Positions 21,885-32,218 of a stretch of 64,000 bases of DNA are shown here, one piece after another (the stretch's first letter is position 1; the number at the start of each line of letters is the position of its first letter). The notes beneath the pieces were generated by a model that saw only the letters and a program-made list of their open reading frames with translations, was not told where the DNA came from and ran no database searches. A program made the position numbers and the translations under genes. Origin of the DNA: Pictodentalium vernedei (Eukaryota; Mollusca; Scaphopoda; Dentaliida; Dentaliidae); NCBI GenBank assembly GCA_031216915.1, contig CM062294.1:31821128-31885127 (forward strand), given 5' to 3'.

Positions 21885-24352
21885 AATAATCTTTTTTTAC
21901 AGATTAGTAATCTGTTTTTACAGATTAGTAATCTGTTTTTATTTTCAATCTGTGTTTACAGATTATTTGGAGACTGTTTTTATAATCCGATAGATGACTG
22001 GCCTTTGGCACCCCCTTTTTTCGAGATCAGCATAAAAGCAGTATTTCATCGCGTAAATGACCCATCGAGCACTTGCTCGAAAGATTGACTCCAAATACTG
22101 CTCTTATGCTCGGAAAAAAGGCGTGCCGAAGGCCAGTCGTTTTCTAGTTAGGGGGTGCTGGGAGAGGGGTGCCACGGAACGTGGTCATTCCATGGGTTCT
22201 GTAAAAGAGATTCCATAAGTGGGATTCGATAAGTGGAATTTCAAGCTCTTATACAGCTCTGATAAAGTTCCTACACAGGTAACATTACGGACGGTTCCCA
22301 TCTTGTCTCCAGCTATCTGTCCTATGACTTGCCTCTTTCATAGCCATCCAATGCTATAATCTTCTACCACCCTCGAAGCTTTGTACCATTAGTGCTTTGT
22401 ACTATTACTATTGACTTGTAGCAGTACTGCAGGCTTGTTACCTATCTCCGATTGCTCGAACGGCAAGGATCCCATTGCGCAAAAAAGCCATAGGGTAATT
22501 GCTCTATCGAGTGACTCCACATACAACTCTTGTCCTCATCTCGGTAAAAAGGGGTGCCGAATGCCAGTCGTTTTTTTCAAAAAAGGGATTCCGTAGGGAT
22601 TCCATACAAGAGGTTCTATAAGTGGCATTCCATATGTGGGATTCCATAAGTGGGGTTCCAAGCTCCTATATAGCTCCTACGCAGATGGTCTTAGCACCGG
22701 CTTCAGCTTTCTGTCCTATGGTTAGCTTCTACTGTAGTCCCCCAATCCTATAGTCTTCTTCTAACCTTGTACCATTACTACTGACTTGAAGCACTGCTGC
22801 AGGCTTGTTAACTGTCCGATATCAAGACCACTACCCTCGGCCAAGTCTTAGAATGTCAAATGACCATCCATACCCTGCTACGAGAATAGAAGCCAAGCAT
22901 ACACTACACAACACTTCATTATATCACCTGTGGGACAGCACGCCGCCCTAGATGGATAGTGGTTCCAGGGGTTATGCTGGCACCCACAAGAGTATATACT
23001 GCGCAAACTATACTACCGTTCTAAACTACCAGGCATTACCCCCACCACACAGTACCGCTTAACACACAATGACATACTACCTACACTAGTCATAGGATAA
23101 CACAAAGCAATCAGGTTAATAATACCAAGGACTAACAGGGGACCTACAGGGGTATAGAGCCCCCATACTATACTACTGTTCTAAACAACCAGGCATTGTC
23201 CTAGGGTTACGTACTACCTATTCCTCTATTCCAGTAATATGAAGCATTAGGTAAATTAATAGAAGAAAAGGCTAACATGGTACCTGTAATGGTGCAGAGC
23301 GTACATCCTGTACTGTAACACTAGGCGACCATGCATTACCCCCACCCACCCTACAATACCGACTGGCCCAGCAATACATATTACCTATAACAGTCATAGG
23401 ATAGTACAAAGCAATCGGTAGGTTAATAAACAAGGATTAAGATGGGATCTACAGGGGTATATAACGCCCATACTATACTACCAATCTAAAGCACGAAGGG
23501 CTATCTCGCAATACCGCACTGGACGACGAACGACCAAGCATTACCCCAACACCACAATACTGGTTGACCTAGCATTACGTGTTATCTATACCAGTCATAG
23601 AATAATATGAAGGTCGATTAGTAGTACCAAGGGCTAATAGTATACCTACAGGGGCATCTACCACCCATACTGTACTATGATATCAGCCCAGTACGAGAAG
23701 ACCGACACACCTTGACCCGAATATCAGATTGTACAGAAGACGACAAAAGCGGTCAACATTTCTATGACGTCGCGTGCGCATCATAACGTCACGACGTCAA
23801 TAGCAATGTCGAGCGTTTCGCGGTGAAAACTCTCGAGAAACCCAACCTTTACCATTAATTTCCCATCACATACCCATTATTTATACCCATAGCCCAGTGT
23901 GTACATGTATCACTATACATATCAAAGCATACTATATATGCAGTACGTATACCACTTGCAGGATCTAGCTGGATGGCGCAGAGGTTTGACACTCAACAAA
24001 ATTGCTCCCCCAAACGTCCGGTTTCTAAGGGAATTTAACTCTAGCTGTTACTCCAAATGTCCGGATAATAGGGCACGATCGGATATACTACTAACCAATC
24101 ATCGAATAGCTACTTAAGTTGTTGAAACAGTCTTCTAATAATCTATAAAACAGTCTCCTAATGATATGTGAAGGCAGATTACAAATCTGTAAAAACAGTC
24201 TTGTAATAATCTATAAAAACAGTCATCTAATAAATTGTAAAACAGTGTCCTAATATTCTGTAAATACAGATTACTAGTCTGTAAAAAACAATTATTAATC
24301 TGTAAAAACAGATTACTAATCTGTAAGTCACTAATCTGTAAAAACAGATTTA
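21885..24352. mobile_element. Foldback-type element with arrayed inverted termini
   Basis: The left end (21890-21990) is an array of aatctgttttta/cagatta units. The right end (24120-24352) is the inverted array, ctgtaaaaacagattact. Both run outward to a ttcattt / aaatgaa terminus. The 2.2-kb interior is non-coding. It holds a palindrome at 21996-22140 (actggccttt...aaggccagt), two copies of a 'ccataagtggnattcc' block (22200 and 22600) and four degenerate ~250-bp units with ccatactatactac and aggcattacccc (22920-23700). Arrays of short inverted units at the termini typify foldback transposons. Confidence 0.65.
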
Positions 24353-25242
24353 AAATGAAAAGATCCTGTCTAAAGACGCTGCCGTATACAAAGGAGACTT
24401 ACGCAGGAGCTACAGCTGTATGCGTGGGGTCTCATTTTATCCGCAAAAACACAAGGGCATCCATTACATCTGGTATATCTCCGTTATCTGCCACCAGTAT
24501 CTACCTCCAGTATCTACCACCGGTATCTACCCCCAGTGGTGGATGCCCATGTGTTATCGATGATATTTTCGGTGCTTGTGAAAAACAGCTGAGTTACAAA
24601 AACTAGGGGTCGTAGATGGACAAATGATGCCATGAAAGTAGATATTTATTTCTACAACCGTATAGACATCTGGGATTAAAATATTTTAAAACGCTTTCCT
24701 AAAATACCAAATATATTCGTTCGTTTTGTTATTGTGTTATACAATACTATCAGAGTCTGTTCAGAGCACACTGATAGAAAAATGAAAAGAAACCACAATG
24801 GTTTCAAACATTTTATCCATTATTCCTTCAACAAATGGTTTCGCTCCCAGCCAGGTCTCAGGAAAAATGAAACAAACTTTTGCATATCGATGTCGAAGCT
24901 GATGCTTAATAATAATAATAATAATAAGCGTCCCTGTCCACAAGAACACTCCTTAATTCTTCTAATTCTCCTTTATAAACAGTTCATTTATTCATGCAGG
25001 ATGAGAAAATATCAACCGAACTCCCATGGTTTTATTGAAGACCTTCGTCAGTATCGTGAAGTTGAGCTATATTCCCTTCATCAGGGACCGATCAGGACTA
25101 TTTAAAATACGCTCTAGCCTCGGAGCCTATTTTTTCAATTCATGCGCCAGATTTTAATTTACGGAGTCACACTGCTGTTTGTAACACACACCACAAGTAT
25201 GTAATAGCTCTCATCATTTTCATTTAGTACACTATAGCAAAC
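24353..25242. other. Gene-free stretch
   Basis: A short (taa)n run lies at 24908-24926. No coding region could be supported. Confidence 0.4.
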
Positions 25243-25248
25243 ATTAAT

Positions 25249-25322
25249 CTTCACTGTGGTTTCTGATCAAGTCTTGGCTGCCTATTTAGGCAGCCAAGAC
25301 TTGATCAGAAACCACAGTGAAG
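25249..25322. repeat. 74-bp perfect palindrome, tcttggctgcc family
   Basis: The arms cttcactgtggtttctgatc... and their complement are perfect round a 4-bp centre. ATTAAT, itself palindromic, is present on both sides (25243-25248 and 25323-25328) and may be a target duplication. Related in the inner arm to 54652-54730 and 62465-62528. Confidence 0.82.
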
Positions 25323-25328
25323 ATTAAT

Positions 25329-26077
25329 GCTTGGTAATTAAGACTTGAAGTATTAACTTAAGCACTCTACAACAATGATAAATGATAATCATATATATAA
25401 TACATGTAAGAGTGTCTCTCTCGATTATCCATCGAAAGAATATCAAAATATGATCTGAGAAGTTACGCGCCAACTGAGAAACCTATTTCTGAGATTTAAG
25501 AGCCAGGTCCTGATGTTTCAGAACCAAATACGCACTGGCGCATGCCCAGGTAGGTTCCTGCTTCATATGTACTCTGACGAAAGAAAAGATCGATAAAGAT
25601 CAGATGGGAATCTCTACAAATCTGTTCAGTAATACCTCGTACACACGGGACAATACCCTTCGACACTACAAATAGTTTTCTTTTTTTTCATGAAAAGCCT
25701 TTACTTCCTTACGCAGCATTACCCTGATACTGTTCAGTGAACTATTGTTCCTCTGCAATTCCCGATGTAGAAAATACTTCTGCTTTCAAATCTGTATGTC
25801 TGTAGATAACTGCATTTAATATGCATTCTGTGTCAATTTATTTACTCAGAGATGTATATGTGTATACAACATTTAATCTGAATAAAAAATATCAACAAAA
25901 AAAAAAGACTTCAACCCAGACGAAATGTCACAACTGAAAAATTACATACGGAGGAACTGTATAATGTATGGCAAACATCAAGGCTCGAATAGTCGTGTCT
26001 TGTAGCTGCGCACCTGAGCTTTCGCAGAGACGTTGCATCTCCGTAAGGGTTTGTCAGTATTATGTAAAGATATAGAA
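25329..26077. other. Gene-free stretch
   Basis: No supported feature. Confidence 0.4.
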
Positions 26078-26214
26078 TATACCTATAGTAGCTTGGTGTA
26101 CCAAATGTTCACCACGAGAGGTGAAGTGGTGTTAACAGTGAGTTTTCGGCGCGCGGTTAACACCACTTCACCACGAGTGGGGAACATTTGGTACACCAAG
26201 CTATTATGGGTATA
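26078..26214. repeat. Long palindrome beside the Polinton
   Basis: A 137-bp inverted repeat; the inner arms cttggtgtaccaaatgttc.. and ..gaacatttggtacaccaag are near perfect. It ends about 200 bp before the Polinton and is not part of its terminal repeats. Confidence 0.8.
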
Positions 26215-26410
26215 TTTTATTTATACCATGATCGTCAGATTATTAAGAGTCGCTATTATTTTTTCTCGATTTTACTGAGCACGAGACGTACATACGAGCG
26301 AATCTGTTTTTGTTTGCACGAGCATCGGTGGGTTGTACTTCCGCTGTCAATTTTATTGTCGAAACTAAATAAAAAAAGAGTCTTTTACGTTTTAATAACA
26401 TAATAACATA

Positions 26411-26970
26411 AGTAGGGTATAATGATCGATCCTGAACCACGTCATTTCTGGACCAGCACGATTTCTGGACCACCATAATCATATGGTACAGAAATAGTGG
26501 TCCAGAAAATTTTTCCAGAAAAAAATTTAATTTTTTTCCGTCAAAACGATCGATTTTGAAATAATTCAACTTTTCCCGGAAAAATGTTTAAAATTTGAAC
26601 ATTTCTGGACCACTTGAGGGAATTTGACAAACTCATGCTAAAACCTCGAGTTTTAAGAAACCCTGTTTCCTTTACGATTTTAACGTCGATATTTCCATCT
26701 TTTGACAATGGTAACACTGATCTTTTCATAGGTGAATTTTTTGTCAACCAACAATACCCGAACCACTCTTGATCGAGATTTAACGCAGAGATTTTCCGTT
26801 GCGAAATATTTCGAAAAGCAGGATTGGTGTCTGTAGGAACTCACGCAAAAAACTTCGGGTTTTTTAGAAACCATGTTTCCTTTATGATTTTAATGTCGAT
26901 ATTTCCATCTTTTGACAATGGTAACACTCATCGTTTTCATGGGTGAATTGTTTGTCACCCTAGAATACCC
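26411..26970. repeat. Left terminal inverted repeat of the Polinton
   Basis: About 560 bp matching the reverse complement of 42797-43393 at roughly 85-90% by eye. It includes the repeated phrase 'tctggaccac' and ~100-bp subrepeats that begin gtttcctttacgatttta (about 26665 and 26875). A third subrepeat at 26971-27075 extends beyond the region matched on the right. Confidence 0.92.
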
Positions 26971-27075
26971 GTGTTTCCTTTACGATTTTAACGTCAATAT
27001 TTCCATCTTTTGACAATGATAACATTGATCTTTTTCATAGGTGATTTTTTTTTTGTCAACCTGGAATACCTGAAC

Positions 27076-27276
27076 CAGTTGTCACGTTCGAGATAGAGCT
27101 AAGACTACGAAATGAAAAAAAGAAAAGTGAACATTTAAAAAAGAAAAATAAAACAGAAAATAAATATATATATATATATATATAAAACAACATTCAAAAA
27201 AATAAATAAGAAAACAAAAAAATAACTGTTTTTTATTAAAGAAAGAAAAAAAAAAATAAATAAATAAATAAAAACA
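27076..27276 (+). promoter_or_regulatory. A-rich leader before the first rightward gene
   Basis: After the terminal repeat the plus strand becomes almost all A with (ta)n and (aaat)n runs up to the ATG at 27277. Comparable A-rich leaders precede 28331, 28806, 29664, 30615, 32219 and 33522. T-rich plus-strand (A-rich sense) leaders precede the leftward genes at 36125, 36692 and 41600. A promoter role is inference. Confidence 0.4.
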
Positions 27277-27516
27277 ATGTTTCTACACATCGGAGATTCG
27301 AAGCTAAGGGACGAGGCGGTTCACGAATTAATACGAAGTAGGGAGAATATTCAGGCGCAGGACAGGGCCAGGCGATTGGGAGAGATTGGATTCAGACGAG
27401 AGGCGACCAGGTTGTTCAGACCCGTCACCGAGGTTCAGGAACGAGCTAGGAAAGAGATTGTTGAGGAATTGAGACCCATAAAAAGGTTCTCTGAGGATGG
27501 GTTCGCACCCCAGTAG
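27277..27516 (+). CDS. Unknown small Polinton protein
   Basis: 79 residues, strongly charged and probably helical (RSRENIQAQDRARRLGEIGF, then EVQERARKEIVEELR). The ATG follows an A-rich leader and is the first in the element. The end overlaps the next gene by 20 bp: ATGGG of the next frame lies in GATGGGTTCGCACCCCAGTAG. That could be a genuine overlap of two genes or a frameshift within one longer gene. The second frame is closed by TAA about 20 bp upstream of its ATG, which mildly favours two genes. No domain recognised. Position next to the terminal repeat and before the core-type protein suggests a structural or accessory virion role, which is inference. Confidence 0.55.
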   Translation: MFLHIGDSKLRDEAVHELIRSRENIQAQDRARRLGEIGFRREATRLFRPVTEVQERARKEIVEELRPIKRFSEDGFAPQ

Positions 27517-28003
27517 TTCTGCATTGAGAACTCCTTCCGGTTACACACTGGAGAGAATCGAGACCGATCCGAGTAGCGTCGGTAGTTTTATGCCAAAAAT
27601 TTTGTCCGAATACACTCTGGAGAGAATCGAGACCGATGCGAGTAACGTCGATAGTAGCGACGCTTCGAGCATTTTTAGCATCAGATCTGACGATAGTAGT
27701 GGAATCACGAAAGATCCGATGTACGGATTTCGTGACTGTCGCGATAAAACTTTCTTAGGTGACACGGAAGTATTGCTTGAAGCTCGCTATTTGATCATTG
27801 GTCTGAATAGGTACGAAATGATCGACGGATTGTATACTCTGCTCTCTCGCCAGAGATCCGACGATTACACCGAGGAGGATTACAAAAATTATGGAGACAT
27901 TCTGGTTCAGACCCAGGCCATGAAGAAGAATAACGATCCCAAAGAGACGAGACCTAAGGATAGGAGAGGTTACAAGTGGAAGAATGTGGTGGAATCCATA
28001 TGA
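27497..28003 (+). CDS. Unknown Polinton protein with a duplicated YTLERIETD motif
   Basis: 168 residues, open throughout. The N-terminal third is serine-rich and contains YTLERIETD twice, near residues 14-22 and 36-44, so a short internal duplication took place. The C-terminal part is charged and looks folded (LLEARYLIIGLNRYEMIDGL then RSDDYTEEDYKNYGDIL). That second block loosely resembles the middle of the next small protein (IVSVCDELLRQKVLTKKDYQKL), which may mean a shared short helical domain. No enzyme motif was seen. It may be a minor virion protein. Confidence 0.55.
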   Translation: MGSHPSSSALRTPSGYTLERIETDPSSVGSFMPKILSEYTLERIETDASNVDSSDASSIFSIRSDDSSGITKDPMYGFRDCRDKTFLGDTEVLLEARYLIIGLNRYEMIDGLYTLLSRQRSDDYTEEDYKNYGDILVQTQAMKKNNDPKETRPKDRRGYKWKNVVESI

Positions 28004-28045
28004 AAAGCGAACAAGTATTTCGTGAGATCAACGACTGGAAAGAGA

Positions 28046-28234
28046 ATGACCGATACGATATTTCTTCCACGCGATCCCGATGCCTTGTCGGAGAGATTGA
28101 GATTGTTGATGGCTAGCGGAGAGGCTGGTAACACTGGAGTGGTTAACGAGATAGTGAGCGTGTGTGACGAATTGTTGAGGCAGAAGGTCTTGACTAAAAA
28201 GGATTATCAAAAGTTGATGAATCGTTTGAAATAA
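28046..28234 (+). CDS. Small Polinton protein, 62 residues
   Basis: Starts at ATG 28046 (MTDTIFLPRDPDALSERL). An in-frame extension to 28022 exists but has no ATG. The sequence is compact and helical, with IVSVCDELLRQKVLTKKDYQ, and ends at a TAA just before an A-rich spacer. It is open and undamaged, but at this length that is weak evidence of constraint. Function unknown; see the neighbouring gene for a possible related helical block. Confidence 0.5.
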   Translation: MTDTIFLPRDPDALSERLRLLMASGEAGNTGVVNEIVSVCDELLRQKVLTKKDYQKLMNRLK

Positions 28235-28330
28235 TAAAATAGTAAGAGAAAAGAAAAAAACAAAAATTTTAAATGATAACAAAAATAAATATACATATTT
28301 AAAAAAAACAATATAATAATTAAAAAACAA

Positions 28331-28711
28331 ATGTTAGTGATAAATAACAGAGGATACGCTAGATCTTATGTCTACAGCGGATCGGGCATTGTGGATTCGT
28401 TGATGCGATTTTTAACTCGTAAATTCACTGACGATGCCGCGAAACAGATCGCGTCAAGCACTCTCAAAATCGGAAAGAAGATAGCGATCGATGCAGGTAA
28501 GAAAGCTGCGAATGAAGCGAGCGGTAGAATAGCTTCAGAAGCCGGCAAGAGAGGTGACGACACGTTGATTAATAAATTGATAACTCCACAACCTGCCAAA
28601 CGATTGAGAATCGAACCGAAAAGTTGGAGAGACTTCTGTGATGACGTCGTACCGATTCAAGAATTAGATAAAATGACAAAAGGATCGGGATTGAAAGTGA
28701 TTTATAAATAA
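28331..28711 (+). CDS. Basic core-like virion protein (adintovirus X type), putative
   Basis: 126 residues, open. A glycine/serine N-terminal motif SGSGIVDSLMRFLTRKF is followed by a long alanine/lysine-rich amphipathic region (residues 38-82, for example KIGKKIAIDAGKKAANEAS) and a basic PAKRLRIEPKSW segment. Small basic, alanine-rich proteins of this layout occur in adintoviruses and Polintons and are compared with adenovirus core or membrane-active peptides. They probably bind DNA or membranes inside the virion. It sits directly upstream of the packaging ATPase. Assignment rests on composition and position, not on a catalytic motif. Confidence 0.55.
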   Translation: MLVINNRGYARSYVYSGSGIVDSLMRFLTRKFTDDAAKQIASSTLKIGKKIAIDAGKKAANEASGRIASEAGKRGDDTLINKLITPQPAKRLRIEPKSWRDFCDDVVPIQELDKMTKGSGLKVIYK

Positions 28712-28805
28712 TAAAAAAAAACTTTTTTATATATATATAAAAATAGAAATTAAAAATAAAAAAATAGAAAAAAAAACATAATTCAAAACATAATAAAAAA
28801 ACTGG

Positions 28806-29587
28806 ATGAAAAAAAATATGAATATCAAAGACATATCTTGGAATGACGTGATGACCAAGAGGTCGAACGACGAGTTCTTTCCCAAGAGCATAAGAGGTCT
28901 GATAGTGGGAAAAGTCGAACTGTGGAAAGACCAATCTCTTGATGAATCTATTGTTGCGACATGGTTGGATGGATTACGACAGATTATTCATTTTCGGCAA
29001 GAGTCTCTTTCAACCAGAGTACAGATTGCTTCGAGAGAGCATGATACGTAAATTACACAAGGACGTTATCTCCATAATTCCAAAGACACGAGACTTCGAA
29101 TATATGGGAAGGAGTGGCGAGAGAACTGACCAAGAGAAAAGTTGAGTGTTCGAACGTGGAATGTCAGTTTTACGAGAATGCTGATGACGTTCCCGATCCC
29201 AGACAATTGAAGTCGGAGAATAAGAATCTCATTATCTTCGACGATCCACTATTGGAGAGACAGAATTGATGCGAATTGTATTACGTTCGAGGACGTCACA
29301 GCAACGTGGATTGTTTCTATCTGTCTCAGAATTATATTCGACTGCCCAGACAGATGATAAGGGAGAATGCTAATTTTCTATGTCTCTTTTGTCAGGATCT
29401 CAATAATTTCAATCACATTTACAGAGATCACATAGCCAACGACATGAGCAGGGAAGAATTCAGGAGATTTTGTAAGAAGGTGTGGGACAAAGAACTTCAC
29501 AATTTCGTGGTGATCGATTTGACTAGCGAATTTAACAACAGAAAATATCGAAGCGGATTCGACAATTTTTTTTTATATTCCCGATAA
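28806..29587 (+). pseudogene. FtsK/HerA-type genome-packaging ATPase, broken
   Basis: The packaging motor that would pump the genome into the capsid. The start MKKNMNIKDISWNDVM leads to a Walker A P-loop at about 28908-28932, where one extra base shifts the frame. A second segment (28942-29100) reads GWMDYDRLFIFGKSLFQPEY; another frame change follows near 29105. The Walker B strand is visible at about 29223-29246 as NLIIFDD. An in-frame TGA at about 29268 precedes YYVRGRHSNVDCFYLSQNY, the conserved block with the sensor-like serine/glutamine, and the frame then runs open to 29587. About 260 codons matches the family. At least two frameshifts and one stop make it inactive. It lies between the core-like protein and the minor capsid gene, as in many Polintons. 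Confidence 0.9.
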
Positions 29588-29663
29588 TAATAGAGAAGAA
29601 AATAAAAAAAAATATTGATAAATATAAAAAGAAATATAAATAATAATAATAATAATAATAAAA

Positions 29664-30416
29664 ATGTCAGAACATCACCTTTTAGAACAGATAGTCGAGA
29701 ATACGGCTGCGAAACAATCCTTTCAAATCGTAGTGAGTCACGACACGACTCAATTCACGACTAAATTCGAACCTTCCACAGAATTGAAGAAGGAAAAGAG
29801 ATGCGAGATGGCATTGGTTAATCTCGAGACTTACTATTTGTTGCTCAATGTCACCGAAAAGAATAATGCCTTCAGGTATTCCAATGGAGAGGATTGGTTC
29901 GAGATACGAATTCCCAAATGAAGTTACGACATAGACGATCTGAACCATCACATCCAGACAAGACTGAAGACTGACACTCATGGAAGCAAGATGATAAGAC
30001 TCGCTCCCAATACGAGTACTCTACAGACGATATTAGACTTGGGAGATAATTTTTGAGTGGGTTTTAGTGCAGAAGATTCGATCAGTAAGATGTTGGGATT
30101 TGATCGAAAGATGTATCGAGGTCACGCCACGTCCGAAAATATGGTCGACATTCTCGCGGTCAATAGCATTATAGTGACTATCAATGTGATCTCGGGAAGT
30201 TACATTGACAGTAACACTCAGCCTATGAACTCCTCGTTTTTTCCGGACGTTTCAACGGGTTACAAGATCGTGGAGCAACCTCGAAATCTCGTCTATCCAC
30301 CCGTGATCCTGGACATGTTGTATAGCATCGAAACCATGTTGACGGATCAGAACGGGGATCTGTTAGATCTTCGCGGAGAGAGAGTGACTATACGATTTCA
30401 CATTAGAGAGATATGA
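29664..30416 (+). pseudogene. Minor capsid protein (penton, single jelly-roll), two in-frame stops
   Basis: About 250 codons in one continuous frame, interrupted by TGA at 29919-29921 and TGA at 30054-30056. The first part begins MSEHHLLEQIVENTA and contains VNLETYYLLLNV and WFEIRIPK. The middle has DIDDLNHHIQ. The last part, from GFSAEDSISKMLGF to RVTIRFHIREI, is well kept. Order, length and the SISKMLGF / LYSIETMLTD blocks fit the Polinton penton protein, which forms the five-fold vertices. Both stops look like single-base changes of glycine- or arginine-type codons. A (taa)n microsatellite lies just upstream of the ATG. Confidence 0.8.
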
Positions 30417-30614
30417 AAAAAATATTGAGTAAGCAAAAAAATAATAATAAATATAATTTGAAAAAAAAAAACCAAAAAATTTTATTTTGTTTTTTTTTTC
30501 ATTTAATGAAAAAAATTTTTTTTTTTGTTTTTTTTATATATGTATATAAGAAATAAAAAAAACAAAACAAAACAAACTTAAAATATTTATAATAATTAAA
30601 AAAAAAATACAAAT

Positions 30615-31236
30615 ATGAGTAGTAGTTGATACATCATTAAAAACGTGAACATATCCGAATGACAGAAAGCTTAAACTTCGCAAAGCATTGAGTCATTGAG
30701 TCGTTAGATTTAAATTCTGTTATGAAGATCTGGTGAGGGGCGGTAGCAATCAGATTGTCTGGACTAAAACTCAAATCAAAAGGATGTAGAAAGTGATTCA
30801 TAATCCAATGGGAATGGCGGTGAGATTGAGGCCCGCTCAATTGAGATACAATATGAGAATGAAAGGTGGTTTCTTACCGCTATTGGCGAGACTCGATAAA
30901 GCATTACCCATTCTCACGAAGACGGTGTTACCAGCTCTGGTCGTGGGAACTCTCTTGGGACTCGCTAGTTTGGCAGTCGACAAATTAATGAATAGAGGAT
31001 TGTTTTTGAAGAAGAGGGAAAACGGACTGTATTTGAAGAAGGGAGGAGCCATGTGTCGCATAGACTTCGAAGGTAAAGAATTGTATCTAGGACCTGCAAG
31101 AAAAGGCGACGTTGCTTTCCACGGAGACGGTCTCTATCTGAAGACTGGAGAGAATGTGGAACCGATTGGTAAAGGTTTATTGTTTGGTCAGAATTCACCG
31201 TTTAAGAATATACTCGTTTTGGGTACGTTATTATAA
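30615..31236 (+). pseudogene. Polinton hydrophobic protein with GLYLK repeats (membrane-active type)
   Basis: The C-terminal 140 codons (30793-31236) are open. A hydrophobic segment PALVVGTLLGLASLAV follows GGFLPLLARLDKALPIL, and then come repeated beta-like motifs RGLFLKK, NGLYLKK, GDGLYLK and GKGLLFG, ending NSPFKNILVLGTLL. Upstream to 30615 the same gene can be traced through frame changes and stops: NVNISE, then EDLVRGGSN, then WTKTQIKRM. This is a short repeated K-T-Q-I-x-K motif typical of the N-terminal part of these proteins. Proteins of this layout are common in Polintons and related viruses, where a capsid-internal, membrane-penetration-like role has been suggested; that role is inference here. 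At least two stops and one frameshift damage the first third. Confidence 0.65.
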
Positions 31237-31445
31237 AAAAAATAACAATTAAAAAGATGAAACAAAAGGAGAGAAAATGATATTTTCCGTATCATTCTAA
31301 CGACAACGATAAAAAATAATGGTTTTATCGACATACAAGAAGCATAAACTCCTTTGTTCGAAACAACAAATGTTACCTCTTTCCTATAATAATACACACG
31401 CTCGTAATAGGTGAGAAGTATATATAAATAAATAAATAAAATAAA
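31237..31445. other. Spacer between Polinton genes
   Basis: AT-rich, with (aaat)n just before the next ATG. Less A-biased than the other leaders; no ORF. Confidence 0.4.
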
Positions 31446-32101
31446 ATGAAAATGGAACTTCGAAGTAAAAGCATCCATCTACCGTTAGAGAAGGTGGAGC
31501 CCACAGCACCTCCTCTACCACCAGAAAGTAGTAATGACATGGTGCAGAGGTATCGAATTGATCAAATCAATAAAATTCAATCGTATTTTATGCGAGAGAG
31601 AGATTCTCATTGTTCGCTCAATAAGAAATATTCGAGATTAGAGAAATTTGTGAACTGTGTGGATTTGACTCTCATCGCGACCTCTATGGGTTTGAACGTT
31701 GCTGGAATCAGTCTATTATCAGGTACCGTTGTTGCTCTTCCGGTCATGCTGGCCGTAGAAGGATTGGCTTTGACTGCTGGATTCATCAGTACAATCGGAA
31801 AATTTCTCACTAAGAAATTATCCATGAAGGCTAGGAAGCACAAAAACATCAGTGTTTTCGCTGATGCAAAGATCGATACTGTGTCGGATAAGATCTCTAT
31901 GGCATTGAAAGACGGAGGATTTTAGACGGTGAATTCATTGACATATTGAATGAAAAACAAAAATACGAAGTCATGAAAGCGAAGATAAGAGTCAAGAGTC
32001 GTCAGATCATCAAGGAAGAATTGAAGGATTCTCTCATCGAAAAAGGTAGGGAAGAAGCGAGACAATCGTTCAAAAATTATTGGATCCCAAAAAGATTCTA
32101 G
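31446..32101 (+). pseudogene. Conserved Polinton protein with a hydrophobic hairpin, one frameshift
   Basis: The first 159 codons are open: a proline-rich start (VEPTAPPLPPESS), a charged helical stretch, then a hydrophobic pair at about residues 83-128 (LTLIATSMGLNVAGISLLSG and VVALPVMLAVEGLALTAG). The frame closes at 31923-31925. A second frame continues directly, from about 31921 to TAG at 32099-32101, with a charged coiled-coil-like tail (KYEVMKAKIRVKSR, ELKDSLIEKGREEARQSF). One small indel near 31920 therefore explains the break. The hydrophobic-hairpin-plus-helical-tail layout recurs in Polinton accessory proteins of unknown function. It is probably a membrane or virion protein. Confidence 0.6.
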
Positions 32102-32218
32102 AAGCAATCGATTGAAAAAAAAACATATATATATAAAAGAAAAAAAATTATATATAAATTAAAAAAAAATAAATAATTAAAATATGTATACGAAAAACAA
32201 AAAAAAAATAAAAACAAA

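Noticed and set aside
24734..25105. 123-codon plus-strand frame as a gene.
   Set aside because: Low complexity (an asparagine run from a taa repeat), no recognisable family, no splice or leader context.
26078..26214. Part of the Polinton terminal repeat.
   Set aside because: It has no counterpart beyond 43393, and the element borders are fixed by the paired termini and target duplication at 26411 and 43393.
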